Assembly: GCF_006517535.1 (NCBI RefSeq)
Contig: NZ_VHQH01000037.1
Span: forward strand, 1 to 64,000
From: Schumannella sp. 10F1B-5-1
GTDB lineage: Bacteria; Actinomycetota; Actinomycetes; Actinomycetales; Microbacteriaceae
Reading direction: 5' to 3'
DNA: 64,000 bases
The notes below the pieces were generated by a model. The model was not told the DNA's origin, searched no databases, and worked only from the letters and a program-made list of their open reading frames with translations. Within the stretch, counting starts at the first letter, position 1. Each line of letters starts with the position of its first letter. The translations under genes were made by a program, and so were the position numbers. Shown piece after piece: positions 25,993 to 34,172 of the stretch.

Positions 25993-27344
25993 CCACGACC
26001 CTCGAGCCGCCGACGTCGGCGCCGACCCCGCCGCCCGGGAGCGATCCCGCGGCGGCGCGGTCGCGTGCGCGCCGGCGGGCTCGACGGGGATGGCCGGCCT
26101 GGCTGCGCTGGATGCCGGCGACGGGCGCCCGCATCGCGAGCGTCGCCCGCGTGGTCGGGCTGCTGGCCGCGCGGCTCTGGGGCGTGCTGCGTCCCCGGCT
26201 CGCGGTCGTCAGCGCGATGGGCTGGCTCGTGCTGGCCGCGGCTCTCGCCTTCGGCGTCGCCGGATTCCTGCTCGGCTGGCAGGAGTTCGTCTACCTGGCC
26301 GTGACCCTGCTCGCCGGTCTGCTCGTCGCGGTCGCCTTCGTCTTCGGCCGCGCCAGCTTCCGCGTGCTGATCGAGCTGACCCCGCGCCGCGTCGTCGCCG
26401 GCGATCGCGCCCTCGGCCGGATGCTCGTGACCAACACGAAGCCGAAGCGCAGCACCCCGGCCCGCATCGAGCTGCCGGTCGGCGCGGGGCTCGCCGAGTT
26501 CATCGTGCCGCCGCTGCGGCCCGAGGCGGAGCACGAGGAGCTGTTCGCCGTTCCGACGAACCGTCGTGCCGTCATCGTCGCCGGTCCGGCCGTCTCGGTG
26601 CGCGGCGACCAGCTCGGCCTGCTGCGCCGCACCGTGCGCTGGACCGACCCGGTCGAGCTGTTCGTGCATCCGCTCACCACCCGTCTCGCGCCGAGCGCGG
26701 CCGGACTCGTGCGCGATCTCGAAGGCGAGACCACGAAGACGATCACGAACAACGACATCTCGTTCCACGCGCTGCGCGCCTACGAGCCCGGCGACGACCG
26801 CCGCTACGTGCACTGGCGCACCTCGGCACGCACCGGGCAGCTCATGGTGCGGCAGTTCGAGGAGACCCGCCGCTCGCAGCTCACGATCGTGTTCAGCTCC
26901 GACCGGCGCTGGTACGCCGACGAGGTCGAGTACGAGCTGGCGGTGTCAGTCATGGCCTCGCTCGCCCAGCAGGTCATCCGCGACGGCACCCGCGTGAACG
27001 TGGTCAGCGAGGTGCAGCAGCTGCGCACGATGACGCTCACCGCGATGCTCGACGACAGCTGCCGCCTCGAGCCGGTCGCGAGCCCATTCCCGACGCCGCG
27101 CGAGTTCGCCCGCCAGGCCACCCTGCGCCTACCGCCGCCGAGCGTCGCGATGATCGTCGCCGGCTCGCTCATGCCGCTCACCGATTTCCGCTCGATCGAG
27201 CGCCTGTTCGGCCTCGACACCCAGACGGTCGGCTTCCGCACCGAAGTCGGCGCGACGCCGCGCCTGGCCTCGATCAGCGGCCTGCGCGTCGGCACCGTCG
27301 GCGAGCTCGCCGACCTGCAGAAGATCGTGCGGAGGATGTCGTGA
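25989..27344 (+). CDS. DUF58 membrane protein
   Basis: 451 residues. Two hydrophobic helices (about 75-96 and 99-118) are followed by the DUF58 domain, with the family signature FHALRAYEPGDDRRYVHWRTSARTG near residue 262 and a von Willebrand A-like C-terminus (QLTIVFSSDRRWYADEVEYELAVSV). DUF58 proteins work with MoxR ATPases; the biochemical role is not known. It overlaps both neighbours by 4 bp, so MoxR, DUF58 and the transglutaminase-like protein are made together. The first 60 residues are Arg/Pro-rich and cytoplasmic. Confidence 0.9.
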   Translation: MTTTLEPPTSAPTPPPGSDPAAARSRARRRARRGWPAWLRWMPATGARIASVARVVGLLAARLWGVLRPRLAVVSAMGWLVLAAALAFGVAGFLLGWQEFVYLAVTLLAGLLVAVAFVFGRASFRVLIELTPRRVVAGDRALGRMLVTNTKPKRSTPARIELPVGAGLAEFIVPPLRPEAEHEELFAVPTNRRAVIVAGPAVSVRGDQLGLLRRTVRWTDPVELFVHPLTTRLAPSAAGLVRDLEGETTKTITNNDISFHALRAYEPGDDRRYVHWRTSARTGQLMVRQFEETRRSQLTIVFSSDRRWYADEVEYELAVSVMASLAQQVIRDGTRVNVVSEVQQLRTMTLTAMLDDSCRLEPVASPFPTPREFARQATLRLPPPSVAMIVAGSLMPLTDFRSIERLFGLDTQTVGFRTEVGATPRLASISGLRVGTVGELADLQKIVRRMS

Positions 27345-29770
27345 GCGCCGCGTCGCCCGAGACCCTGCCATCGCCGCCCGACGCCGGCGGTCCGGGGGAT
27401 GCGCGCCCCGCCGCCGCGCGCACCCGCCCCGCCCCGCGCGCGGTCAGCCTGCGCAGCTGGACCGACGTCGGCGTCATCGTCGCCCTGACCCTGATCGGCC
27501 TGGTCGGGCTCGGCACCGCCTTCACCGACTTCGGCTACCTGCTCGCGGGCGTCGGCGGCATCGTCGTGGGCGGGGGAGTGGCGTTCCTCGCCGCTCGCTA
27601 CCGCCTCGGTGCCCTCACCACGGTCGCGATGGCGGTCGTCGCCTACTTCCTGCTCGGCAGCGCGCTCGCGATCCCCGAGCAGGCGCTGCTGCACGTGCTG
27701 CCGACGCTGCAGACGCTCTCGGGGCTCGCGGTCGGCGCCGTGTTCGGCTGGGCCGACCTCATCACGCTGCGCGCGCCGGTCAGCCTGCCCTACTACGTCA
27801 ACGCGGTGCCCTACGTCAGCACCTGGCTGGTCAGCCTGGTCAGCGTCACGCTCGCGCTGCGCTGGCTCGCCGACCGGCGCCGCACGGTCTGGCGCGCGTC
27901 GCTGCTGCTGATCGGCCCCGCGGTGGTCTACGTCGCCGGCGTGCTGCTCGGCACCGACGAGCCCTACTTCGCGGCGGTGCGCGGCGTCGCGTTCGCCGGC
28001 ATCGCCCTCATCTGGCTGGGCTGGCGCCGCCGCGAGGGAGGTCGCCTCAACGTCGGCAGCGGCAGCCCCATGCTGCGCCGCAAGATCGCCGGAACCGCGA
28101 TCGTCGTCGTCGCGGCCGTCATCGTGGGCGCCGTCGGCGGCACGCTGCTGGCCCCGCCGCCCGACAACCGCTTCGTGCTGCGCGAGCAGGTGCAGCCGCC
28201 GTTCGAGCCGCTCGACTACCCGGCTCCGCTGGCCGGCTTCCGCAAGTACACCAAGGACCTCGACGAGACGAAGCTCTTCACGGTGTCGGGCCTGAAGTCC
28301 GGCGACCGCATCCGGCTCGCGACCATGGACACCTATGACGGCGTGGTCTGGGGCGTCGCGGGTGCCGACGTCGACGTGCAGGGCTCGGGCAGCTTCCGCC
28401 TCGTCGGCCGCACCATGCCGGCGCCGTCGCTCATCACCCGCGGCGGCACCCGCGACCTGGATGTGACGGTCGACGGCTACAGCGACGTCTGGATCCCCGA
28501 CACCGGCTACGCGACCGGCCTCGACGTCGGCGACGTGCGCAGCGGAACCGGCGAGGACGTGCGCTACAACGGCGTCACCGGCACCGCGGTCATGACGACC
28601 GGGCTGAAGAAGGGCGACGAGTACCGCGTCGAGGCCGTCACCCAACGTGCCGTGAACGACGCCGACCTCGAGAAGGTGCCCACCGCGTCCATGGCCCTGC
28701 CGCCGGTGCGCAACATCCCGGATGTCGTGGCCGCCAAGGCGAGCGAGTGGGTCGACGGCAAGCAGACCCCGATCGAGCAGGTGCGCGCGATCGCCGAGCG
28801 GCTCTCGACGACCGGCTACCTGAGTCACGGCACTGCCTCCGATCAGGCGCCCTCGCGCGCCGGCCACGGCTCCGATCGGATGGCCGAGATGGTCGAGGCG
28901 CAGCACATGGTCGGCGACGAGGAGCAGTACGCGTCGCTCATGGCGCTGATGACGCGCAGCCTCAACATGCCCACGCGCGTGGTGATGGGCTTCAAGCCCG
29001 ACATCGCCGACGGCGGCGGCCCCGTGACGGTGACCGGCGACGACGTCACCGCGTGGGTCGAGGTCGCCTTCGAGGGCGTCGGCTGGCTCGCCTTCGACCC
29101 GACGCCCGACGACACCGACGTGCCGCAGGATCAGACGCCGAAGCCCAAGACCGAGCCGCAGCCGCAGGTGCGTCAGCCTCCGCGCACCGAGAACGACCAG
29201 GACGACCTGATCACGCCGGTCGAGATCGACGACTCCGACAAAGACGACGACAGCCTGTTCCAGCTGCCGGCGTGGGTCATCCCGCTCGCGCTGAGCATCC
29301 TGATACCGCTCGCGATCGTCTTCCTGCCGATGCTCGTCATCGCCCTGCTGAAGCGCCGCCGCATGGGTCGACGTCGCCGCCCGGGCGGCGACCGCTCGGT
29401 CGCCGGCGCCTGGGATGAGATGGTCGACCGCCTGAGCGAGCTCGGCTTCGACGCGCCCACGCGCGTCACGCGGCCGCTCGTGGCGCAGGGGCTCGCGCCC
29501 GGGCTCGGCGCCGAGGGCGGGTCGAGCGTCACACTGCTCGCGGAGCGGACGGATCAGGCCGTGTTCGCCGGACAGGACGTCGCCCCCGAGCGCGTGGACG
29601 CCGCCTGGGACGAGGCGCTCGGCGTCGTCGCAGGCGCCGGCACGAGCGTCGGACGCGGGCGCCGCCTGCTCAGCCGCTACCGCATCGGCGCCGTGCGGCG
29701 CTGGGCCGGCCGCCTCTCCGACGCCGCCACGGCCGCGCGCCGACGCGACCCGGGCGCGCCCGAGCTGTAG
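27341..29770 (+). CDS. Transglutaminase-like membrane protein without catalytic Cys/His
   Basis: 809 residues of TgpA-like architecture. Several N-terminal membrane helices (about 40-275) are followed by an extracellular region with the transglutaminase core (about 500-600), a Pro/Gln/Lys-rich linker, a last membrane helix (about 640-668) and a cytoplasmic tail. The core keeps the fold-defining segments MPTRVVMGF and GWLAFDPTPDD. But the catalytic Cys position (normally GTCEYYAS) reads GDEEQYAS, and the catalytic His (normally DxHAWVEV) reads DVTAWVEV. Only the Asp remains. So it is probably a non-catalytic binding or scaffold protein. It corresponds to tgm of the PFNA cluster. GTG 27341 overlaps the DUF58 stop by 4 bp. 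Confidence 0.85.
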   Translation: MSAASPETLPSPPDAGGPGDARPAAARTRPAPRAVSLRSWTDVGVIVALTLIGLVGLGTAFTDFGYLLAGVGGIVVGGGVAFLAARYRLGALTTVAMAVVAYFLLGSALAIPEQALLHVLPTLQTLSGLAVGAVFGWADLITLRAPVSLPYYVNAVPYVSTWLVSLVSVTLALRWLADRRRTVWRASLLLIGPAVVYVAGVLLGTDEPYFAAVRGVAFAGIALIWLGWRRREGGRLNVGSGSPMLRRKIAGTAIVVVAAVIVGAVGGTLLAPPPDNRFVLREQVQPPFEPLDYPAPLAGFRKYTKDLDETKLFTVSGLKSGDRIRLATMDTYDGVVWGVAGADVDVQGSGSFRLVGRTMPAPSLITRGGTRDLDVTVDGYSDVWIPDTGYATGLDVGDVRSGTGEDVRYNGVTGTAVMTTGLKKGDEYRVEAVTQRAVNDADLEKVPTASMALPPVRNIPDVVAAKASEWVDGKQTPIEQVRAIAERLSTTGYLSHGTASDQAPSRAGHGSDRMAEMVEAQHMVGDEEQYASLMALMTRSLNMPTRVVMGFKPDIADGGGPVTVTGDDVTAWVEVAFEGVGWLAFDPTPDDTDVPQDQTPKPKTEPQPQVRQPPRTENDQDDLITPVEIDDSDKDDDSLFQLPAWVIPLALSILIPLAIVFLPMLVIALLKRRRMGRRRRPGGDRSVAGAWDEMVDRLSELGFDAPTRVTRPLVAQGLAPGLGAEGGSSVTLLAERTDQAVFAGQDVAPERVDAAWDEALGVVAGAGTSVGRGRRLLSRYRIGAVRRWAGRLSDAATAARRRDPGAPEL

Positions 29771-29779
29771 GGGAGCCGA

Positions 29780-29797
29780 ATGGGGAGTGGTCCCCAT
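29780..29797. promoter_or_regulatory. 18-bp palindromic operator, copy 2
   Basis: ATGGGGA-GTGG-TCCCCAT, perfect 7-bp arms, in front of the WXG100-like gene. The centre lies 35 bp before the -10 element TAGATT (29821-29826). Confidence 0.82.
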
Positions 29798-29886
29798 TCC
29801 GAGAATTCCTACGCACCACGTAGATTGAAGGCACTTGGTCACCTGAGAGGGATGGCCTCAGGACCGAACTAGGGAGTGATCCACTA

Positions 29887-30183
29887 ATGCCGAACGTCAA
29901 CGTCACGTACAGCGACATGACCGATGCCGCCAACCGTCTCATCGCCGGTAAGGACGACATCACCGCGAAGCTCACCGAGCTGCAGACGCTGGTCAACGGA
30001 CTCGTTCAGGGCGGCTTCGTGACCGACGCCGCGTCGGGCGCGTTCCACACCTCGTACGAGCAGTTCACCAAGGGCACCACCGAGGCGGTCAACGGCCTCG
30101 ACGGGATGTCGCAGTTCCTCACCAAGGCCGCCGACGCTCTGCAGAACGTCGACAGCGAGCTCGCCAAGGGCATCGGCGGCTGA
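29887..30183 (+). CDS. WXG100-like (EsxA-type) secretion substrate
   Basis: 98 residues, the standard WXG100 length. It is nearly all helical with a predicted helix-turn-helix hairpin: helix 1 about 8-45, helix 2 about 55-92. At the turn, where W-x-G is expected, the sequence is QGGFVTDAASGAF, so the Trp is missing. Start residues VNVTYSDMTDAANRL and the Gly-rich end (AKGIGG) are typical of actinobacterial family members. The leader of about 55 bases has AGGGAGTGAT before ATG. It is monocistronic between a palindromic operator and a strong terminator, as suits an abundant substrate of the type VII system encoded next to it. Confidence 0.85.
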   Translation: MPNVNVTYSDMTDAANRLIAGKDDITAKLTELQTLVNGLVQGGFVTDAASGAFHTSYEQFTKGTTEAVNGLDGMSQFLTKAADALQNVDSELAKGIGG

Positions 30184-30204
30184 TCTCAGTCGCCTCACGA
30201 CGTC

Positions 30205-30248
30205 GGGGCGCGGCCGGATCCTCGGATCCGACCGCGCCCCTCGTCTGT
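30205..30248 (+). terminator. Terminator of the WXG100-like gene
   Basis: A 9-bp stem (GGGGCGCGG/CCGCGCCCC at 30205-30213 and 30232-30240) with one mismatch is extended by CGGATCC/GGATCCG around a 2-base centre. TCGTCTGTC follows. Confidence 0.8.
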
Positions 30249-30335
30249 CACCGGGCCCCCGTCCGGCGGCGCATCGGACCGACCCATCCCGGGTCGTCAG
30301 CGAGGTCCGATGCGTCGCGGGACGGGGGCCCGGTG
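30249..30335. repeat. Long nested inverted repeat
   Basis: Three nested perfect stems share one axis: 16 bp (30249-30264 with 30320-30335), 11 bp (CGCATCGGACC 30270-30280 with GGTCCGATGCG 30304-30314) and 5 bp (GACCC/GGGTC at 30281-30285 and 30291-30295). It lies between convergent genes and most simply acts as a bidirectional terminator or RNA stability element, though it is unusually long. Confidence 0.8.
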
Positions 30336-30363
30336 TCGTGGAGCGAGGTCGGGGTGCCGCCGG

Positions 30364-31140
30364 TCAGACGACCGAGTCGGCGATCGTCTCGTCGAGACCG
30401 GCGCGCAGGCCCGCGGCGGTGACGATGCCGGCGACGACGAGCAGCAGCGCTCCGAGCACGGCGACGATCACGGCCAGCTCGACGGGCATCAGCCCCGTGT
30501 CCTCGGGGAGCGCCGCGAAGGGCGCGACGGCGACGAGGGCGGCGCCGAGGAAGCCGATCCAGTGCTCGATGCGCCACGAGCCCGAGAGCGTCTTCCAGGC
30601 GGCGCTGGGGGCCTTCTCGCGGGCCACCCCGGCACGGCGGAGCAGCCGCTTGAGCAGCGAGATCAGGAACACCCCCACGACCCCGCCGGCGATGAAGCCG
30701 TAGAACAGGGTGAGGAACCAGAAGTCCTCCGAGGCGCGCGGCGGCGGAGCCGCGACCGGCCAGAGCACGAGCGCGGCCCAGATCACCACGGGGACCACCG
30801 CCCACGCGATCACGACGCCGAGCGGGAGGCGCCGGATGCGCACCCGCGACGCTCCGCCCTGCAGCACGCGCATCTCGCGGAAGCGCCAGGATGCGCGGCG
30901 CAGGAGCTCGCCGGTGAAGATCCCCGCCAGAGCGACGAGAAGGAGACACCCGGGGATCGCCTCGCGGGGGATGTCGTCGGCGACCGTGCGATACAGCCCG
31001 CTGAGCTCGTCGCCGGCGGCGCTCGTCAGCAGGAGCTGGATCAGGGAGCCGACCCCCAGCGCAAGCGCGATCGCCCCGGCCGCGTAGAACGGCCAGGGCG
31101 GGGGAAGGCGGACGGTCGCCGGATCAGCTCGCTTCGGCAC
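30364..31140 (-). CDS. Hypothetical multi-spanning membrane protein of the secretion locus
   Basis: 258 residues, family not recognised. About six hydrophobic helices lie near residues 15-38, 62-80, 105-128, 145-168, 195-212 and 220-245. Basic stretches (RRASWRFREMR, SLLKRLLRRAG) mark cytoplasmic loops. It is the last gene of the minus-strand effector module, overlapping the gene before it by 17 bp. This position, behind a putative effector and its associated genes, would suit an immunity or translocation-accessory protein, but nothing in the sequence proves either. Confidence 0.7.
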   Translation of the reverse strand: MPKRADPATVRLPPPWPFYAAGAIALALGVGSLIQLLLTSAAGDELSGLYRTVADDIPREAIPGCLLLVALAGIFTGELLRRASWRFREMRVLQGGASRVRIRRLPLGVVIAWAVVPVVIWAALVLWPVAAPPPRASEDFWFLTLFYGFIAGGVVGVFLISLLKRLLRRAGVAREKAPSAAWKTLSGSWRIEHWIGFLGAALVAVAPFAALPEDTGLMPVELAVIVAVLGALLLVVAGIVTAAGLRAGLDETIADSVV

Positions 31141-31744
31141 TCGTCCCGTTCGGCTGGTCGAACCATCGGATCGAGTCCACGATCGCGTCGAAGAGCGCCA
31201 CCACCGGCTCCGGCTCGCTCTCGATCGGCACGTCGACGACGACCTGCAGCAGCTGCGACGCGTCGGGCACGAGCACGTGGTACTCGAGCTTGATGTCGGG
31301 CTGGGTCGACTCGCCGACGCGGATGTCGACGACCTCGACCGAGCGGATCGCGATCCCGGACTCCAGCTCGAGCACCTCGCCGCCCGGCGCCATCCGGTCC
31401 AGGCGCTGCGGCAGCGTCAGGCCGCTCTCGCGCGCGCTCTCGGACCACGGCTTGTAGACCGACATGATCGAGGCGGGGAACGGCAGGCCCGGCATGAGCT
31501 CGAGCGACACGGCCAGCTGCACCGCGTCGGCCTCGCGCGCATCCCGTGCCAGTTTGAGCAGCTGCACCTTCGCGTCGCGTCGCGTCGTCGCGAGTCGGTC
31601 GTCGCGCCCGACCTGCTTCTTCACGAGGCGCGCGATGAGCGCCTCGCCGGCCTCGGGGTCGTCGAGCGGGATGTTCGCCCACGTGCCCGGCAGGATGACC
31701 GACATGCGGTCCTGGTCGGCCCGCCAGCGGCGTGCGTCGCTCAT
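31124..31744 (-). CDS. PGxW-family protein, copy 1 (unknown function)
   Basis: 206 residues with no named family that I recognise. The start ILPGTWANIPLDDP matches FRLPGEWWPVPLTDP and CDIPGGWWQIPLEGA in two other proteins of this locus. It is clearly paralogous to the protein at 42150-42893: both continue with a charged helical part and end in ALFDAIVDSIRWF or GLFDSIVQAAYW. It is soluble, with no signal peptide or membrane helix. The ATG overlaps the stop of copy 2 by 4 bp, so the two are co-translated. Association with effector modules suggests a chaperone, adaptor or immunity function (inference). Confidence 0.75.
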   Translation of the reverse strand: MSDARRWRADQDRMSVILPGTWANIPLDDPEAGEALIARLVKKQVGRDDRLATTRRDAKVQLLKLARDAREADAVQLAVSLELMPGLPFPASIMSVYKPWSESARESGLTLPQRLDRMAPGGEVLELESGIAIRSVEVVDIRVGESTQPDIKLEYHVLVPDASQLLQVVVDVPIESEPEPVVALFDAIVDSIRWFDQPNGTSAEAS

Positions 31745-32373
31745 GCCGCCACCGCCGTCAGCTCGGTCGTGAGCGAGCGGACGATCGCGCCCGTCTCGGC
31801 GCGCATGTCGTCGAAGACGCCGAGGTCGGCGACGGTGAAGGTCAGTCGCACCATGTCGACCGCGGCGTCGGGGAAGACGCCGAACATGGTGCGCTCCTCG
31901 AGCGTCGCGAGGTCGTCGTCGAGGGAGGCGATGTCGAGTCGCTGGTAGAGGCCCACGACCGTGCGGTCGTCCTGACGCTCGCTCCACACCTCGGCCACGT
32001 GGTTGCGGTTGCCCGGCGCCATCGTCTCGGCGCCCTGCTGCAGCATCGCGGCGAAGACCTCCGGGCCGTCGTCGGCGTCCATGGCGAACTGGTCGATCGT
32101 CAGCAGGCAGCCGATCGAGACCTCGAACTCGGGCCGCACCGAGACGACAGCCGTCGCGACCCCGTCGGCCAGCAGTCGGCGTCGCAGCTCGACCAGCTGA
32201 TCGGCGAAACCGCCGATCTCGCCGACCTGCTCCGCCTGCTCCTCGACCTCGGCGACGACGCGGTTCGCCCAGGTGCGGGAGTCGACGTCGTCGGCGCCCT
32301 CGAGGGGGATCTGCCACCATCCGCCGGGGATGTCGCAGCTGTAGGAGGCGATCTCGAACTGACGACCGGTCAT
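31741..32373 (-). CDS. PGxW-family protein, copy 2 (unknown function)
   Basis: 210 residues. The N-terminal SYSCDIPGGWWQIPLEG carries the same PGxW-x-x-(I/V)PL signature as copies 1 and 3, at about residue 16. A helical part (about 35-75) and alternating beta strands follow (TAVVSVRPEFEVSIGCLLTI). Overall it is more diverged from copies 1 and 3 than they are from each other. There is no signal peptide. Its ATG overlaps the stop of the effector-like gene upstream by 4 bp, so the effector, copy 2 and copy 1 form one tightly coupled series. Confidence 0.72.
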   Translation of the reverse strand: MTGRQFEIASYSCDIPGGWWQIPLEGADDVDSRTWANRVVAEVEEQAEQVGEIGGFADQLVELRRRLLADGVATAVVSVRPEFEVSIGCLLTIDQFAMDADDGPEVFAAMLQQGAETMAPGNRNHVAEVWSERQDDRTVVGLYQRLDIASLDDDLATLEERTMFGVFPDAAVDMVRLTFTVADLGVFDDMRAETGAIVRSLTTELTAVAA

Positions 32374-33692
32374 CCCCGGATCCTACTTTCGATCGCGTTG
32401 CCGCCGGCCTTGAGCACGCCCTCGGGCTTGATCTCGATCTGGTGCTGGCCGCCGCCGAACATGTCGTCGCCGGCGTTCCAGAGACCCTGGCCCTTGCTCA
32501 GCACCGTGCGGCCGTCGGCCACGATCAGGCCGACCTTGTTGACACCCCAGTCGAGGTTCTTGAACGCCGCGAGGGTGTCGCCGTCGCCGAGCTTGAGCCC
32601 GAGCGGGTTGCCCTTGAAGTCGCCCCAGCCGCTCTTGAGGCCGGAGAGGAACTTCTCGGAGAACTTCGCGCCCTCGCCGAGCTTCAGATCGAAGGGGTTG
32701 CGGATCTCCTTCATCATCGTCTTGAAGCCCTGGCTCTGACCGTGCTTGAAGGTGCCGCCGAGCCCCTTGAGCGTCTTCGTCTTCGTCAGCTTGAAGCCGG
32801 CGCTCGTGAACTGGAACTTGTTGAGCTTGGTCACGGCCTTGAACTTGGCGAGCTTGCCGAGGTAGGTGGCGATCTTGCCGCCGAAGCAGGCGAGCGCGAC
32901 GCCGACCACGGCGAACAGCACGTCGGTCCAGCTGCCGCCGTGCCAGAGGTTCACGATCGACTCGACGAGTGTGATCACGGCGCCGAGGATCGCGAGGCCG
33001 ACCAGGATGGCGCCGAGCACCGGCACCCAGGAGAGGAAGATCGCCAGCACCCCCGCGATCTCGCAGATGACCTTGACGACCTCGACGATCTTGCCGGCGA
33101 CGTGCTTGATCTTGTCCCAGCGGCTGTCCTTGAGGTCGTGCACGAGGCGGCCCTCGGTCACGACCTTGATCGCGGTGATGGCCTCTCCGGCGGCGGTGTT
33201 CTTCTTGGTGCGCGCGGTGCGCCAGTCGTCCTGCGCGTTCGTGACCCGGGTGCTCGCGGTGGTGACCGCGGTGCCGGCGTCCTCGACGGCGGTGTCGCTG
33301 GCCTTCTGGTCCTCGTCGGAGCAGGTCTCGGCCTTGTCCTTGGCGTTCTTCTCATCGGTCTTCGCGTCATCCAGCGCGCACTGCGCGGTGTTGAGCGCCT
33401 CGATCGCGGTGTCGGCGAGCTCCTGCGCGGCCTTCAGCTTCGAGGAGTAGGTGATCAGCGCCGCGGCCGTGTGCGTGTAGCGGTCGGAGGCCTTGGTGAT
33501 GTCGTCGTGCACGTCGCCGGCGGTGTCGCGCACCTTGTCGACGGCCTTGCTGACCATGTCGCCGGTGTCCTGCAGCTTCTTCAGCGCCGCCACCGAGCGG
33601 ATGATCGCGTAGCCGATCTCCTGGTAGTGGGTGCCCTTCTCGTCGAGCTTGCTCCAATTGCCGGTGAGGGGCTCGAACTCCCTGTCGCTCAT
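32370..33692 (-). CDS. Putative type VII effector A
   Basis: 440 residues. The N-terminal 190 residues are almost entirely helical and charged. A stretch near residues 60-105 (DRYTHTAAALITYSSKL and following AQELADTAIEAL) aligns with PRYRETAVALSEYAVAL and AQTSANNAIDAY of the protein at 39990. A hydrophobic region (about 205-290) with two or three membrane-compatible helices follows, then a basic C-terminal part of about 150 residues with no recognisable domain. This is the layout of LXG/WXG-type polymorphic toxins. It is preceded 56 bp upstream by a small W-containing hairpin protein and followed by coupled PGxW genes. Secretion and toxicity are inference; the C-terminus may be a new domain. 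Confidence 0.65.
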   Translation of the reverse strand: MSDREFEPLTGNWSKLDEKGTHYQEIGYAIIRSVAALKKLQDTGDMVSKAVDKVRDTAGDVHDDITKASDRYTHTAAALITYSSKLKAAQELADTAIEALNTAQCALDDAKTDEKNAKDKAETCSDEDQKASDTAVEDAGTAVTTASTRVTNAQDDWRTARTKKNTAAGEAITAIKVVTEGRLVHDLKDSRWDKIKHVAGKIVEVVKVICEIAGVLAIFLSWVPVLGAILVGLAILGAVITLVESIVNLWHGGSWTDVLFAVVGVALACFGGKIATYLGKLAKFKAVTKLNKFQFTSAGFKLTKTKTLKGLGGTFKHGQSQGFKTMMKEIRNPFDLKLGEGAKFSEKFLSGLKSGWGDFKGNPLGLKLGDGDTLAAFKNLDWGVNKVGLIVADGRTVLSKGQGLWNAGDDMFGGGQHQIEIKPEGVLKAGGNAIESRIRG

Positions 33693-33748
33693 CTCGCTTC
33701 TCTCTCGTCTCGCGTCGTGTCGTCTCGTGGGTGCCGCGTGGCGGCGGG

Positions 33749-34075
33749 TCAGGAGGGGACGGCGTCCGGGTTGTTCTTGGCGACGTCGGCGGCGGCGTCT
33801 TCGAGCGCCTTGGCGAGATCTTTGTCGACCGAGGTGAAGTTGTCGCTGATCGCCGCGATCTGCTGCTGCAGCGTCTCGACGTTCTTCAGCATCTTCTCGC
33901 GCTTGATGTTCCACTTCTCGGCGAAGTCGTGAACCAGCCCGCTGAGCTCGTCGTGTCCGGTCGCGGAGGCGACGCCGTCGCTGAAGTCCTCGGCGTTCTT
34001 GAACTCCTTGACGATCGCCTCGAGGTCGTCCTTGAGCTGGTGCAGCAGCTGCAGGTCGAGTTTCAGATCCGACAC
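33749..34075 (-). CDS. WXG100-like hairpin partner A
   Basis: 108 residues, helical throughout, with a central turn and conserved Trp in DFAEKWNIKREKM. It is clearly paralogous to the protein at 39706 (DFAGKWNIRREKL; also FSDGVASATGHDEL against FSDDVAGMVGHDDL). Length and hairpin form resemble WXG100 proteins or the small helical partners of LXG toxins in Firmicutes. It is the first gene of the effector A unit and lies 76 bp behind a palindromic operator. Probably binds or is co-secreted with effector A (inference). Confidence 0.78.
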   Translation of the reverse strand: MSDLKLDLQLLHQLKDDLEAIVKEFKNAEDFSDGVASATGHDELSGLVHDFAEKWNIKREKMLKNVETLQQQIAAISDNFTSVDKDLAKALEDAAADVAKNNPDAVPS

Positions 34076-34150
34076 GAGAGGCCTTCCTTCCGGGGCGACG
34101 GCGGTGCCGCGCGCTCCTCAGACGCTATCCCGAGAGTGAGCGGAACTTGA

Positions 34151-34168
34151 ATGGGGAGGCCTCCCCAT
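34151..34168. promoter_or_regulatory. 18-bp palindromic operator, copy 3
   Basis: ATGGGGAGGCCTCCCCAT, a perfect palindrome over all 18 bases. It lies just behind the stop of the ATPase gene and in front of the minus-strand effector A unit. The centre is 35 bp before a minus-strand -10 element TAGCGT (34127-34122). Confidence 0.83.
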
Positions 34169-34172
34169 CCGC

